Assembly (NCBI RefSeq): GCF_002338065.1
Contig: NZ_DDHJ01000009.1
Location: 1-59,862 of the forward strand
DNA length: 59,862 nt
Direction: 5' to 3'
DNA from: Pseudomonas sp. UBA1879
GTDB taxonomy: Bacteria; Pseudomonadota; Gammaproteobacteria; Pseudomonadales; Pseudomonadaceae
The notes beneath the pieces were generated by a model, which did not search any database, was not told where the DNA came from, and was given only the letters and a program-made list of their open reading frames with translations. The translations under genes were made by a program, and so were the position numbers. Position 1 is the stretch's first letter. The number at the start of each line of letters is the position of its first letter. Positions 9,036-19,247 of this stretch are shown here, piece by piece.

Positions 9036-9134
9036 TCTGGACATGACAGGAAATACATTACAGTCGAAATTTACCGGGCCTGCTGAGGCGACAGTGCAGT
9101 CGCCATTTCAGCAAGCCTGGTAGCGGCAAACGGT

Positions 9135-10808
9135 TTAAAGCACGAACCGCTGCACCATGGCGTTCAGATCTGTCGCCAGCATTGCCAGTGCATTGCTGGC
9201 CACGGTCGTCTGCTGCGCGCCGGAGGCAGATTGAGTCGACAGGTCGCGAATGCTGCTCAGGTTGCGGTCCACTTCGTGGGCGACTTGGGCCTGCTGTTCC
9301 GCTGCGCTGGCAATCAGGATATTGCGATCGCTGATGGTTGAGGTCGAGCTGATGATCACCGTCAACGCCTGGCTGGTAGCGGCCGCCTGTTCCAATGTCT
9401 GGCTGGCCTGAGCTGCGGTGATGCGCAGGGTTTCAGCAGTGTCTTGGGTGCTCTTCTGCACATCGTTGATCAGGCTTTCGATTTCGGTGGTCGAGGCACT
9501 GGTGCGCTGCGCGAGCGACCGGACTTCGTCGGCCACCACCGCAAACCCACGACCAGCTTCGCCTGCACGTGCCGCCTCAATGGCAGCGTTCAGCGCCAAG
9601 AGGTTGGTCTGATTGGCAATGGCGCGAATCACTTCGAGGATCTTGCTGATGCTCAACGTACGTTCGGCCAGACCGTCGGCTTGATGAGAGGAGTCAAGTA
9701 CGTTGTCAGTCAGTTCCTTGATCGAATCGATGGTTCCGGTCAGACGAGTCCGCCCTTCAGCCGCCGCTGCGTTCGAGGCTTTCGATTCGGTGGAGGTGTT
9801 GCTCGCGTTGTCGGCTACCTCGACAGCAGCTTGGCTCATTTGATTGACGGCCACTGCGGCCTGTTCGATTTCATCATTCTGCGCCTGCAGGTTTTTGGCA
9901 CTGGCCTCGGCGATGGCGCCCATCTCTTGGACCGACTGGCTCAACTGGCTGGCCGCTGCGTAAATCTGATCGATCGTGCCATGCAGGTTGCCACGCATCT
10001 GCCCGAGCATTTTTAGCAGTTGCGCGGCTTCGTCCTTGCCTTCCGGGACAGGCTGGGGACTCAAATCGCCGTCGGCGATGGTGCTGGCAATCTGCAGCGA
10101 TTGGCGCAACGGGCGGATGATGCTCACGCTCAAACGCCACGCCAGCAGCAGGGTCAAGACCAGCGCGAGCACAATGGCACTCACTGCGATGATGCGCGTC
10201 TGCTGGAATCGGCTCTCGGTGCCACCCACCGCCGCCGCGGCGCTTTGCTTGTTCAGTTCACGCAGCAGTTGCACCTGCATGTCCATCAAATCGCCCTGCA
10301 AGCTAAGTGTGGTATTGAGCAGCATCCGCGCATCATCGAGTTTGCGCTGCTCGATGAGACCAATCTCGTCATGCAGGCCCGGCATGAACGCCTTGTAGGC
10401 CTCTTGAAGGGCCTTGATGGAGTCGCGTTCCGTGCTGTCGGTCGAGTGGGCGAGGTAGTCGCTGAAACCCTTCTCCACCTCGTTTTTCAGCTGCTCGACG
10501 TTGATCTTGCTGTTGACCACCGCACCGGGATCGTCCGCGTTGGCGATCAGTCGGGCGCTTTCACCGCGCAGTTTGATCAGATCGATGGCGATCGCATCAG
10601 CCATGGCGATGCTCGGCAGCGCCTCACTCTCCACCGCCGCGCCCTGGTCGCGAATACTCTGCATCTGCAATAGACAGAACACGCCCAATGCGATGAGTAG
10701 CAACGCAGTGACGCCGAAACACAGCACCAGCCGCTGAGCAATCCGAAAGCGCCGCAAAAATGCTGGCTTGGACGAAGGACGAAACAACCCACGCAATGAC
10801 CTTTTCAC
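9135..10808 (-). CDS. Methyl-accepting chemotaxis protein
   Basis: A transmembrane chemoreceptor signalling to CheA/CheW. I chose the GTG at 10808 (VKRSLRGLF), giving 557 residues. The open frame runs on to 11144, but that stretch has no receptor-like sequence and a FliA-type promoter lies at 10846-10872. Features in order: a basic N-terminus, TM1 (LVLCFGVTALLLIALGVFCL), a helical periplasmic four-helix-bundle type sensor of about 140 residues, TM2 (IIAVSAIVLALVLTLLLAW), HAMP, then the signalling domain with its conserved tip ANQTNLLALNAAIEAARAGE. The ligand is unknown. The gene is divergent from brnT. Confidence 0.88.
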   Translation of the reverse strand: MKRSLRGLFRPSSKPAFLRRFRIAQRLVLCFGVTALLLIALGVFCLLQMQSIRDQGAAVESEALPSIAMADAIAIDLIKLRGESARLIANADDPGAVVNSKINVEQLKNEVEKGFSDYLAHSTDSTERDSIKALQEAYKAFMPGLHDEIGLIEQRKLDDARMLLNTTLSLQGDLMDMQVQLLRELNKQSAAAAVGGTESRFQQTRIIAVSAIVLALVLTLLLAWRLSVSIIRPLRQSLQIASTIADGDLSPQPVPEGKDEAAQLLKMLGQMRGNLHGTIDQIYAAASQLSQSVQEMGAIAEASAKNLQAQNDEIEQAAVAVNQMSQAAVEVADNASNTSTESKASNAAAAEGRTRLTGTIDSIKELTDNVLDSSHQADGLAERTLSISKILEVIRAIANQTNLLALNAAIEAARAGEAGRGFAVVADEVRSLAQRTSASTTEIESLINDVQKSTQDTAETLRITAAQASQTLEQAAATSQALTVIISSTSTISDRNILIASAAEQQAQVAHEVDRNLSSIRDLSTQSASGAQQTTVASNALAMLATDLNAMVQRFVL

Positions 10809-10845
10809 AACACGAATCTCATCGACGAAGACACCAGATGCTTCG

Positions 10846-10872
10846 TTATAGAGATGTTCCGTGATGTCTTTA
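10846..10872 (-). promoter_or_regulatory. Possible FliA (sigma-28) promoter of the chemoreceptor gene
   Basis: The minus strand reads TAAAGACA, then CTCTATAA, with exactly 15 bases between TAAA and the second box. The consensus is TAAA-N15-GCCGATAA; the -10 box matches at five of eight positions. It lies 38 bases upstream of the GTG start. FliA control is usual for chemoreceptor genes. Confidence 0.4.
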
Positions 10873-11009
10873 TGACATCGAGTGAGAATATTGCAGATTT
10901 GTTGTGATTTGACGGCTAAACAGATCAGCCCTGTACGACTTGGTCCATGCGTCCGCCTAAGCGTTTTCAGCGGGTGTTGTGGGATGCGTCTGTGCCAACG
11001 CGTAACGGC

Positions 11010-11037
11010 TTGTTGGATTATTTTCTGTACATACAAT
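11010..11037 (+). promoter_or_regulatory. Promoter of brnTA
   Basis: TTGTTG at 11010-11015 and TACAAT at 11032-11037 are 16 bases apart. Only six bases separate the -10 from the brnT ATG, so the transcript would start at or next to the start codon. The spacer and flank form an imperfect palindrome (ATTATT...AATAAAT), a possible site for BrnA autorepression. Confidence 0.5.
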
Positions 11038-11043
11038 AAATGG

Positions 11044-11316
11044 ATGCAGATAATCTTCGACTTCGCTAAACGTGACAGAACCTTGAGTGAGCGAGGCCTG
11101 GATTTCGCGGATGCAGCGCTGATTTTTACAGGCCGACATTTCACAATAGAGGACGACAGGCAAGACTACGGTGAGAGCCGCTTCGTCACCGTGGGACTTC
11201 TGACGGGACGTATGATCATTTTAGTCTGGACCCCGCGCGGCGCGGCACGCCGCATCATTTCCATGAGGAAAGCCAATGAGCGCGAACAAACCCTCTACCG
11301 GCACCGACTGGGTTGA
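11044..11316 (+). CDS. brnT: BrnT-type ribonuclease toxin
   Basis: Toxin of a type II BrnT/BrnA system; BrnT has a RelE-like fold and cuts RNA. The 90-residue protein begins MQIIFDFAKRDRTL and carries family hallmarks: GLDFADAALIF, DYGESRFVTVG, then the conserved tail RRIISMRKANEREQTLY. An open frame extends upstream to 10882, but only the part from 11044 resembles BrnT. There is no ribosome site and a promoter ends six bases upstream, so the message may be leaderless. The last 41 bases overlap brnA in another frame, the usual arrangement. Confidence 0.83.
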   Translation: MQIIFDFAKRDRTLSERGLDFADAALIFTGRHFTIEDDRQDYGESRFVTVGLLTGRMIILVWTPRGAARRIISMRKANEREQTLYRHRLG

Positions 11317-11557
11317 TCCAGACGATGCGCCTGAGCTTTCAGATGCTTTTTTTGAGCATGCTGATGAATACGTCGGCGAGAAGCTGATCAAGCGAGGCCG
11401 GCCAAAATCCGTGGTTGTGAGAGAGCGTATAACGATCCGTCTGGAGCCGGATGTGGTTCAGCAATTCAAAGCATCAGGGCCAGGCTGGCAGACGCGCATG
11501 AATGCCGCATTGGTGGATTGGCTCAAAACACACGAGCCTTCAGAGATTTCCATTTAA
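11276..11557 (+). CDS. brnA: BrnA-type antitoxin
   Basis: Cognate antitoxin and likely autorepressor of BrnT. It has 93 residues with an acidic N-terminus (toxin-binding region) and a C-terminal ribbon-helix-helix DNA-binding segment: RERITIRLEPDVVQQFKASG, then GWQTRMNAALVDWLK, which is the BrnA_antitoxin pattern. It starts inside brnT, preceded by GAGGAAAGCC. The pair sits between a chemoreceptor gene and a metabolic block, with no visible integrase or repeat boundaries. Confidence 0.85.
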   Translation: MSANKPSTGTDWVDPDDAPELSDAFFEHADEYVGEKLIKRGRPKSVVVRERITIRLEPDVVQQFKASGPGWQTRMNAALVDWLKTHEPSEISI

Positions 11558-11574
11558 TCGGCGACAGCGCGGGA

Positions 11575-12225
11575 TCAACTCCCCACTTCCTCCATGAACT
11601 CCCGCAAAAACCGTTCGGCGCGTTCGTGACGCATCTGCGCCATGCGCCTCCCGGTATCGGTCTGAAAACCGTGGGCGAGGGTGAAGAGTTTGGTGGTGAA
11701 GTGGTCGGTGGCGTACCGTTTGTCGTTCAGTTCGCGGTTTTGGGCTTGGGGATCGGCGGGGTCATAGAGGTGGCTGCCCATGCGGCCTGAGACGTAAAAC
11801 AGACGAGCGACGCCAATCATGCCGAGGGCGTCGAGGCGGTCGGCGTCCTGAAGGATTCTCGCTTCCAGGGTGGTTGGGGTGATGTTCGCCGAGTAGCTGT
11901 GAGCCTCGATGGCGTGCGAGACAGCGTCGATTCGCTCTTCATCCCACCCCAATTCCGACAGCAATTCGCCCGCTTTCGCAGCGGCCAGTCGGGAGGCGCT
12001 GGAGCGGAAGGGCGAGTTTTTCTCCACTGAGACGCAATCGTGCAGCAATGTCGCCGCGACCAGAATCTGGGGATCGCCCCCTTCCTTGTTGCGAATGGCG
12101 CAGACATTGGTCCAGACGCGGTGCAGGTGCGAAATGTCGTGGGAGCCATCGGCCCGTTCGGCGACAGTGTGGGGAAGCAGCTTGTCAGCCAGATCCTGAA
12201 ACGGCGCGAAGGAGAGTGCAGTCAT
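11575..12225 (-). CDS. HD-domain phosphohydrolase (YedJ-like)
   Basis: A metal-dependent phosphohydrolase of the HD superfamily; the substrate is unknown. The start at 12225 (MTALSFAPFQ) gives 216 residues. The upstream extension of the open frame is low-complexity and unlikely. Metal-binding residues are visible: HDISHLHRVW (first His), ATLLHDCVSVE (the HD pair) and ILQDADRLDALG (the final Asp). Length and motifs fit YedJ/YpgQ-type proteins. It is convergent with brnA and lies downstream of the Lrp-type regulator on the same strand, separated by 91 bases. Confidence 0.78.
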   Translation of the reverse strand: MTALSFAPFQDLADKLLPHTVAERADGSHDISHLHRVWTNVCAIRNKEGGDPQILVAATLLHDCVSVEKNSPFRSSASRLAAAKAGELLSELGWDEERIDAVSHAIEAHSYSANITPTTLEARILQDADRLDALGMIGVARLFYVSGRMGSHLYDPADPQAQNRELNDKRYATDHFTTKLFTLAHGFQTDTGRRMAQMRHERAERFLREFMEEVGS

Positions 12226-12316
12226 CGAGTGTCCTTGCTGAGGCAACGCGGGCGAATACGGGCAGCATAGAGGATGGACCCGAAAAGGCGTCTGAAAGTC
12301 CGCCCTGCGCGGCGGG

Positions 12317-12781
12317 TCAAGGCCGCAACGGTAGCGCGGTTTTGTACCGCACCTGCTTGAGCGACAGGCTCGAACGGATCTTCTCAACCTCCGGCATGGG
12401 CGACAGGCGCTCGATGATGAAGTGTTCAAGCGCCTGCATGTCGGCCATGACCACCCGCAGCAGGTAGTCGGCATCGCCGGTCATCAGGTAACACTCCATC
12501 ACCTCCTCGCATTCGCACACCCGGCGCTCAAAATTCTGCAGCGCTTCCCGACTCTGTTCTTTCAGGCTGATGGAAATGAATACGTTTAGGCGCAGCCCCA
12601 AATGTTCGGGCGCGAGCAAGGCGACGTACTCGCGAATGCAACCCGACGTTTCCAGAGCCTTGACCCGCGCCAGACACGGCGAGGGGGAGAGGTGGACACG
12701 TTTGGCGAGTTCGACGTTGGACAGGCTGCTGTCCCGTTGCAGTTCGCGAAGGATTTTCAGGTCAATGCTGTCGAAGTTCAT
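12317..12781 (-). CDS. mdeR: Lrp/AsnC-family transcriptional regulator, MdeR-like
   Basis: A feast/famine regulator of 154 residues. The N-terminal winged helix (LKILRELQRDSSLSNVELAK, then VHLSPSPCLARVKALE) is followed by the RAM ligand-binding domain with GDADYLLRVVM. Upstream and divergent, 122 bases away, is a 2-oxoacid dehydrogenase E1 gene. This pairing is known for mdeR-mdeB of P. putida, where the regulator responds to methionine or 2-oxobutyrate metabolism. I infer it controls the E1 gene and itself from the shared intergenic region. The name rests on context; many Lrp paralogues look alike. Confidence 0.75.
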   Translation of the reverse strand: MNFDSIDLKILRELQRDSSLSNVELAKRVHLSPSPCLARVKALETSGCIREYVALLAPEHLGLRLNVFISISLKEQSREALQNFERRVCECEEVMECYLMTGDADYLLRVVMADMQALEHFIIERLSPMPEVEKIRSSLSLKQVRYKTALPLRP

Positions 12782-12903
12782 CGTGCTTTCATCTGAGGTT
12801 TTTAGAGTGTTTTATGCTGGTATTTGATCGGCGGATTCTGTAGATCGGTCATTAAATCTGCGTGTGGAAGCATAGACTTTTCCTCATTGAACCGGAGGTG
12901 TCT

Positions 12904-15609
<2,706 letters not shown>

Positions 15610-15633
15610 ATGGCGGCGTTTCGACGACCCCCT

Positions 15634-15694
15634 CGCGAGCAAGCTCACTCCTACAGGATGAGCGTGCTCCGCTGTAGCAGTGAGCTTGCTCGCG
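15634..15694. repeat. REP pair (REPIN), GAGCTTGCTCGCGA type
   Basis: Two 23-base arms (15634-15656 and 15672-15694) are inverted copies with one mismatch and carry the core GTGAGCTTGCTCGCG. They lie between the convergent E1 gene and the metal importer operon. Confidence 0.8.
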
Positions 15695-15716
15695 ATGGCG
15701 GTTCCCAGGGCGTGAA

Positions 15717-16604
15717 TTACTTCCCTTTCATCGCCGCCGTGAGCTTGTCGACGTTGTAGCGAAACATTTTCACGTAAGTCGTTGCGGGCCCGTTCGGTGG
15801 GGACAACGACTCCACGTACAGTTCGCCCCCCGGATGCGCACCGCTGGCGTTGGCGATTTGTTGCACCAAGCGCGGATCGCTGGAGTTCTCGAAGAAGTAG
15901 GCGCTGACATGCTCCTGTTTGATCTGGTTGATCAGCTTGCCCACGTCTGCGGCTGAGGCTTCGGTCTCTGTGGAAAAGCCCAGCGGCGACAGGAATGTCA
16001 CGCCATACGCATCACCGAAATAGCCGAACGCGTCGTGGGACGTCAGCACCTTGCGCTGTGCGACAGGGATGGCGTTGATCTGCGCGCGGGCGTATGCGTC
16101 CATGTCCTGCAACTGAGCGATGTACTTCTCACCGTTGGCTTTGTAATCGGTGGCGTTATCCGGGTCGGCTTTCTGCAGGGCCTTGATGATGTTTCTGACG
16201 TAGACGACGCCGTTGACCGCGCTGTTCCAGGCATGCGGGTCAGTGATCTTCTCGCCATCTTCTTCCATGCTGCGGGTCATGATGCCGTTGGACAGCACGA
16301 TGGGCTGACCCTTGTAACCCGAGGCCGTGATCAGCCGGTCCAGCCAGCCTTCCAGGTGCAGGCCGCTGACGAACACCACGTCGGCTTTTTTCAAAGCCTG
16401 AGCGTCGCTGGGCGTGGGTTCATACACGTGCGGGTCGCCGTTGGGGCCGATGAGCGAGGTCACGTGGACGTGATCGCCGCCAACGTTATGCACCATGTCG
16501 GCGATAACGGTGAACGATGCAACGGTTTCCAGGGTTTTTGCCTGGGCGAAGTTGGCCAGGCCCGACAACGCCAGAGCAGCGGTCAGAAGCGTCAAACGTT
16601 TCAT
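15717..16604 (-). CDS. Periplasmic metal-binding protein of an ABC importer (zinc type)
   Basis: Cluster A-I solute-binding protein delivering a divalent metal to the membrane permease. The Sec signal peptide ends near NFAQAKT; the precursor has 295 residues. Metal ligands by family alignment are His59 (GDPHVYEP), His124 (DPHAWNS), His190 (TSHDAFGYFG) and Glu265 (LYVESLS). Three histidines fit ZnuA/TroA-like zinc binders rather than Mn binders, which have Glu at the third position. The fourth ligand, normally Asp, is Glu here. The ZnuA His-rich loop is absent. It is the last gene of the operon, 27 bases after the permease. Confidence 0.85.
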   Translation of the reverse strand: MKRLTLLTAALALSGLANFAQAKTLETVASFTVIADMVHNVGGDHVHVTSLIGPNGDPHVYEPTPSDAQALKKADVVFVSGLHLEGWLDRLITASGYKGQPIVLSNGIMTRSMEEDGEKITDPHAWNSAVNGVVYVRNIIKALQKADPDNATDYKANGEKYIAQLQDMDAYARAQINAIPVAQRKVLTSHDAFGYFGDAYGVTFLSPLGFSTETEASAADVGKLINQIKQEHVSAYFFENSSDPRLVQQIANASGAHPGGELYVESLSPPNGPATTYVKMFRYNVDKLTAAMKGK

Positions 16605-16631
16605 GGTGTTTTCCTTGAGATGAGCGAACGA

Positions 16632-17501
16632 TCAGCCGGACAGGTGAACCCTCGGGAACAGGCGGCGCAGAAAGCCGCTGCGTCCAAAGAACAGCGAGAA
16701 CAGGTAAAACGCGCTGGCCGTCAGAACGATGGCCGGGCCAGAAGCGACGCTGGCGTGGTAGGAAACGATCAGGCCGATGAAGCCTGAGAGTGTTGCGACC
16801 CCCGTAGAAATCACGATCATCCCGGTCAGAGAACTCGACCAGAAACGTGCGACGGTGGCGGGCAGCATCATCATCCCCACCGCCATCAGCGTGCCAAGGG
16901 CCTGGAACCCGGCGACCAGATTAAGCACGACCATCAATAGAAACAGCACGTGGTACAGCGACCCGCGGCCCCCGACTGCGCGCAGAAAACCGGGGTCAAA
17001 ACATTCCAGAATCAAAGGCCGGTAGATCAATGCCAAAAGAATCAGGGTGAACGATGCGATGGCGCCGACCATGAAAATGGCCTGATCATCGATGGCCAGA
17101 ATCGTGCCGAACAGCACGTGCAACAGGTCGACGTTGGAGCCGTGCAACGAGACGATCAGCACCCCGGCCGCTAACGACGTCAGGTAAAAGCTCGCGAAGC
17201 TGGCATCCTCTTTCAGCGTGGTAAAGCGGCTTACCAATCCGGAAAGCAGGGCGACGGCCAGCCCGGCAATCAAGCCGCCGAAGCCCATCGCCGGGAGCGA
17301 CAACCCTGCGAACAGGAAGCCCACTGCCGCGCCCGGCAAAACGGCGTGACTCATCGCATCGCCCACCAGGCTCATACGGCGCAGCATCAGCAGGACGCCC
17401 ACCGGGCCAGAGCCGATCCCCAGTGCCAGGCACGCGACCAGGGCGCGACGCATGAAGCCGAAATCGACAAAAGGCTGAATCAGTAGGGTGTAGAGCGTCA
17501 C
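16632..17501 (-). CDS. Metal ABC transporter permease (ZnuB/TroC family)
   Basis: Inner-membrane permease of about 289 residues with eight or nine predicted hydrophobic helices. The GTG at 17501 (MTLYTLLIQPF) is preceded by GGAGGCAACGCT and overlaps the ATPase stop by four bases, so it is preferred over the start nine codons upstream. Family motifs include RRMSLVGDAMSHAVLPG near the N-terminus and LMAVGMMMLPATVAR in the C-terminal half. The protein works with the ATPase at 17498-18250 and the binding protein downstream. Confidence 0.88.
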   Translation of the reverse strand: MTLYTLLIQPFVDFGFMRRALVACLALGIGSGPVGVLLMLRRMSLVGDAMSHAVLPGAAVGFLFAGLSLPAMGFGGLIAGLAVALLSGLVSRFTTLKEDASFASFYLTSLAAGVLIVSLHGSNVDLLHVLFGTILAIDDQAIFMVGAIASFTLILLALIYRPLILECFDPGFLRAVGGRGSLYHVLFLLMVVLNLVAGFQALGTLMAVGMMMLPATVARFWSSSLTGMIVISTGVATLSGFIGLIVSYHASVASGPAIVLTASAFYLFSLFFGRSGFLRRLFPRVHLSG

Positions 17502-18250
17502 AGCGTTGCCTCCTCGTCGATGTCGCACGGCTGCGCGTCGGGGCTCCAGTGCTCGGCCATGTTTTTGGCGCGACGCAGGTTGTCGGCGTGGAGGATCTCG
17601 GCGGTGTCGCCCCAGGCGATGGTCTCTCGCGCCAGCAGCAACGTGCTGGGGAAATGCTGGCGCACCTGCTCGATGTCGTGCAGCACGGCGATGACGGTAC
17701 GGCCCTGACCGTGCCAGCCGCTGATCAGCTTGAGGAGGTCTCGGGTGGTGCGTGCGTCGATGGCCGTGAAGGGTTCATCCAGCAGGATCACCGACGCATC
17801 CTGCAATAACAGCCGCGCGAACAGCACACGCTGAAACTGCCCGGACGATAACGAACTGATGCTGCGTTGCTCGAAGCCTTCCAGGCCCACAGCGAGCAAA
17901 GCATCCCGCGCTTGTTCGGCATGCTTGCGCGTTGCGCCTCGAAACGCGCCGATGCTGCGCCAGGCGCCCATCATCACGGTGTCGGCGACGCTCAGCGGAA
18001 AGCTGCGATCGATCTCTGCCGCCTGGGGCAGATAGCCGATGTGTCGAGTTGCGAGGGTGCCCCGATCCACACGCCCTACGGCGGGCTTCAAGGTGCCGGC
18101 GATGGCCTTGATCAGCGTCGATTTGCCGGCACCGTTCGGCCCGACAATCGCTGTCAGACTGCCTGCCGCGAAGCGTCCGCTGACGTGGTGCACCGCCGGG
18201 CGCCGTTCGTACGTCACGGTCAGATCGTGCAGATCAATCGCAGCGCTCAT
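17498..18250 (-). CDS. Metal ABC transporter ATP-binding protein (ZnuC-like)
   Basis: Cytoplasmic ATPase energising metal import; 250 residues from the ATG at 18250. Walker A GPNGAGKST, Q-loop (YLPQ), signature SSGQFQ, Walker B VILLDEPFTAID and switch His (VLHDIEQ) are all present. The signature reads LSSGQ, a normal variant. The start overlaps the stop of a 45-codon ORF (ATGA) and the stop overlaps the permease start, so the operon is fully coupled. Confidence 0.9.
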   Translation of the reverse strand: MSAAIDLHDLTVTYERRPAVHHVSGRFAAGSLTAIVGPNGAGKSTLIKAIAGTLKPAVGRVDRGTLATRHIGYLPQAAEIDRSFPLSVADTVMMGAWRSIGAFRGATRKHAEQARDALLAVGLEGFEQRSISSLSSGQFQRVLFARLLLQDASVILLDEPFTAIDARTTRDLLKLISGWHGQGRTVIAVLHDIEQVRQHFPSTLLLARETIAWGDTAEILHADNLRRAKNMAEHWSPDAQPCDIDEEATL

Positions 18251-18384
18251 GGAATCGCCACCGCCCAGGCAATGCCGATCCACAGCAAGGCGAGCAAGAC
18301 CAGTGAAACAAGTATCCGCCTGCCTGCGGACTGAGCGAGGGCGGACGTCGCGATAGTTGGAGAAAGTGGGGGAGCGGATTTCAC
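18247..18384 (-). CDS. 45-residue membrane peptide at the head of the zinc importer operon
   Basis: A short frame from a GTG at 18384 encodes a polar N-terminus with several Ser/Ala/Pro, then RRILVSLVLLALLWIGIAW, a single membrane helix, ending AVAIP. Its stop overlaps the ATPase start (ATGA), and it lies directly downstream of the Zur-like box, so it is probably translated. The ribosome site is weak (CAGG). I do not recognise the family. It could be an accessory subunit of the importer or simply a translational leader. Confidence 0.5.
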   Translation of the reverse strand: MKSAPPLSPTIATSALAQSAGRRILVSLVLLALLWIGIAWAVAIP

Positions 18385-18406
18385 GGAAGAAAGGCCTGAA
18401 ATGTTT

Positions 18407-18421
18407 TGTTATAGTATTACA
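18407..18421. promoter_or_regulatory. Zur-like operator
   Basis: TGTTATA-G-TATTACA is a near-perfect palindrome (one mismatch) matching the gammaproteobacterial Zur pattern GTTATA-N-TATAAC. It lies 23 bases upstream of the 45-codon ORF that opens the metal importer operon. I infer zinc-dependent repression of that operon. The divergent flavin reductase gene starts 145 bases away. Confidence 0.6.
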
Positions 18422-18565
18422 TCACTTTTTTCAGGCCACAGGGAAGGGCTTTTTCGTCGCGGTTCAGGATGGCGACAGTTTGGCGAGGCTGGCGGATACC
18501 CGCGTTTTGCGGCGCCGACAAAACCCTGTAGTTTCGCAGCATCGTTTCTTTTCAGGATCAGACCC

Positions 18566-19165
18566 ATGTCCGCTACTCACCGCCGCGCGGTCCCGCTTGC
18601 CAAATGCTATCGCTTGCTCAATCACGGCCCAACCGTGTTGGTCAGCGCTGCACACGAAGGTCAGCGCAACATCATGGCCGCCGCGTGGGCGATGCCGTTG
18701 GATTTTCAGCCGCCCAAAGTCACCGTCGTCCTGGATAAATCGGTCTGGACACGGCAGTTGCTGGAAGGCTCCGGGACCTTCGTGATCAACGTGCCCACCG
18801 TGGCTCAACTGGATATCGTCGAAACCGTCGGCTCGACCTCGGGGCTGGCGATTTCCAAAGAGCATGAGCAAGACAAGTTCACCGCCTATGGGCTGGACAC
18901 CTTCGCCGGGGAGCTCGTCCAGGCCCCCTTGTTGGAAGGCTGCGCCGCCTGGCTCGAGTGCCGGCTGATTCCCGAGGCACACAACCAGACTCAATACGAC
19001 TTGTTCATCGGCGAAGTCGTCGCTGCCTGGGCGGACGAGCGCGTGTTCTCCGACGGCCATTGGCATTTCGAAGGCCACAACGACCTGCGCACGCTGCATC
19101 ACGTGGCGGGCGGGCATTTCCTGGTCATCGGGGATGAAGTGGTGGGGAAAGTGCTGGAGCGATGA
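18566..19165 (+). CDS. Flavin reductase-like protein (FMN-binding split barrel)
   Basis: A 199-residue protein of the flavin reductase / DIM6-NTAB family, which binds FMN and typically supplies reduced flavin or acts as a small oxidoreductase. The ATG at 18566 follows CAGGATCAGACCC; a longer frame upstream is not protein-like. Family features are NIMAAAWAMPLDFQPPKV near the N-terminus, SGTFVINVPT and a C-terminal LHHVAGGHFLVIGDEVVG. There is no partner oxygenase gene nearby, so the substrate is unknown. Confidence 0.82.
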   Translation: MSATHRRAVPLAKCYRLLNHGPTVLVSAAHEGQRNIMAAAWAMPLDFQPPKVTVVLDKSVWTRQLLEGSGTFVINVPTVAQLDIVETVGSTSGLAISKEHEQDKFTAYGLDTFAGELVQAPLLEGCAAWLECRLIPEAHNQTQYDLFIGEVVAAWADERVFSDGHWHFEGHNDLRTLHHVAGGHFLVIGDEVVGKVLER

Positions 19166-19247
19166 GGGTTCGTTTGATCAAGCCCGCGACCACTGGAGCG
19201 TCCAGCGGTCACGGGTATCTCGTGTCGGCATGCCGTCTAAGCCGCAG

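Noticed and set aside
10811..11144. 111-residue N-terminal extension of the chemoreceptor
   Set aside because: Composition is unlike a receptor, and the frame reads antisense through brnT and its promoter.
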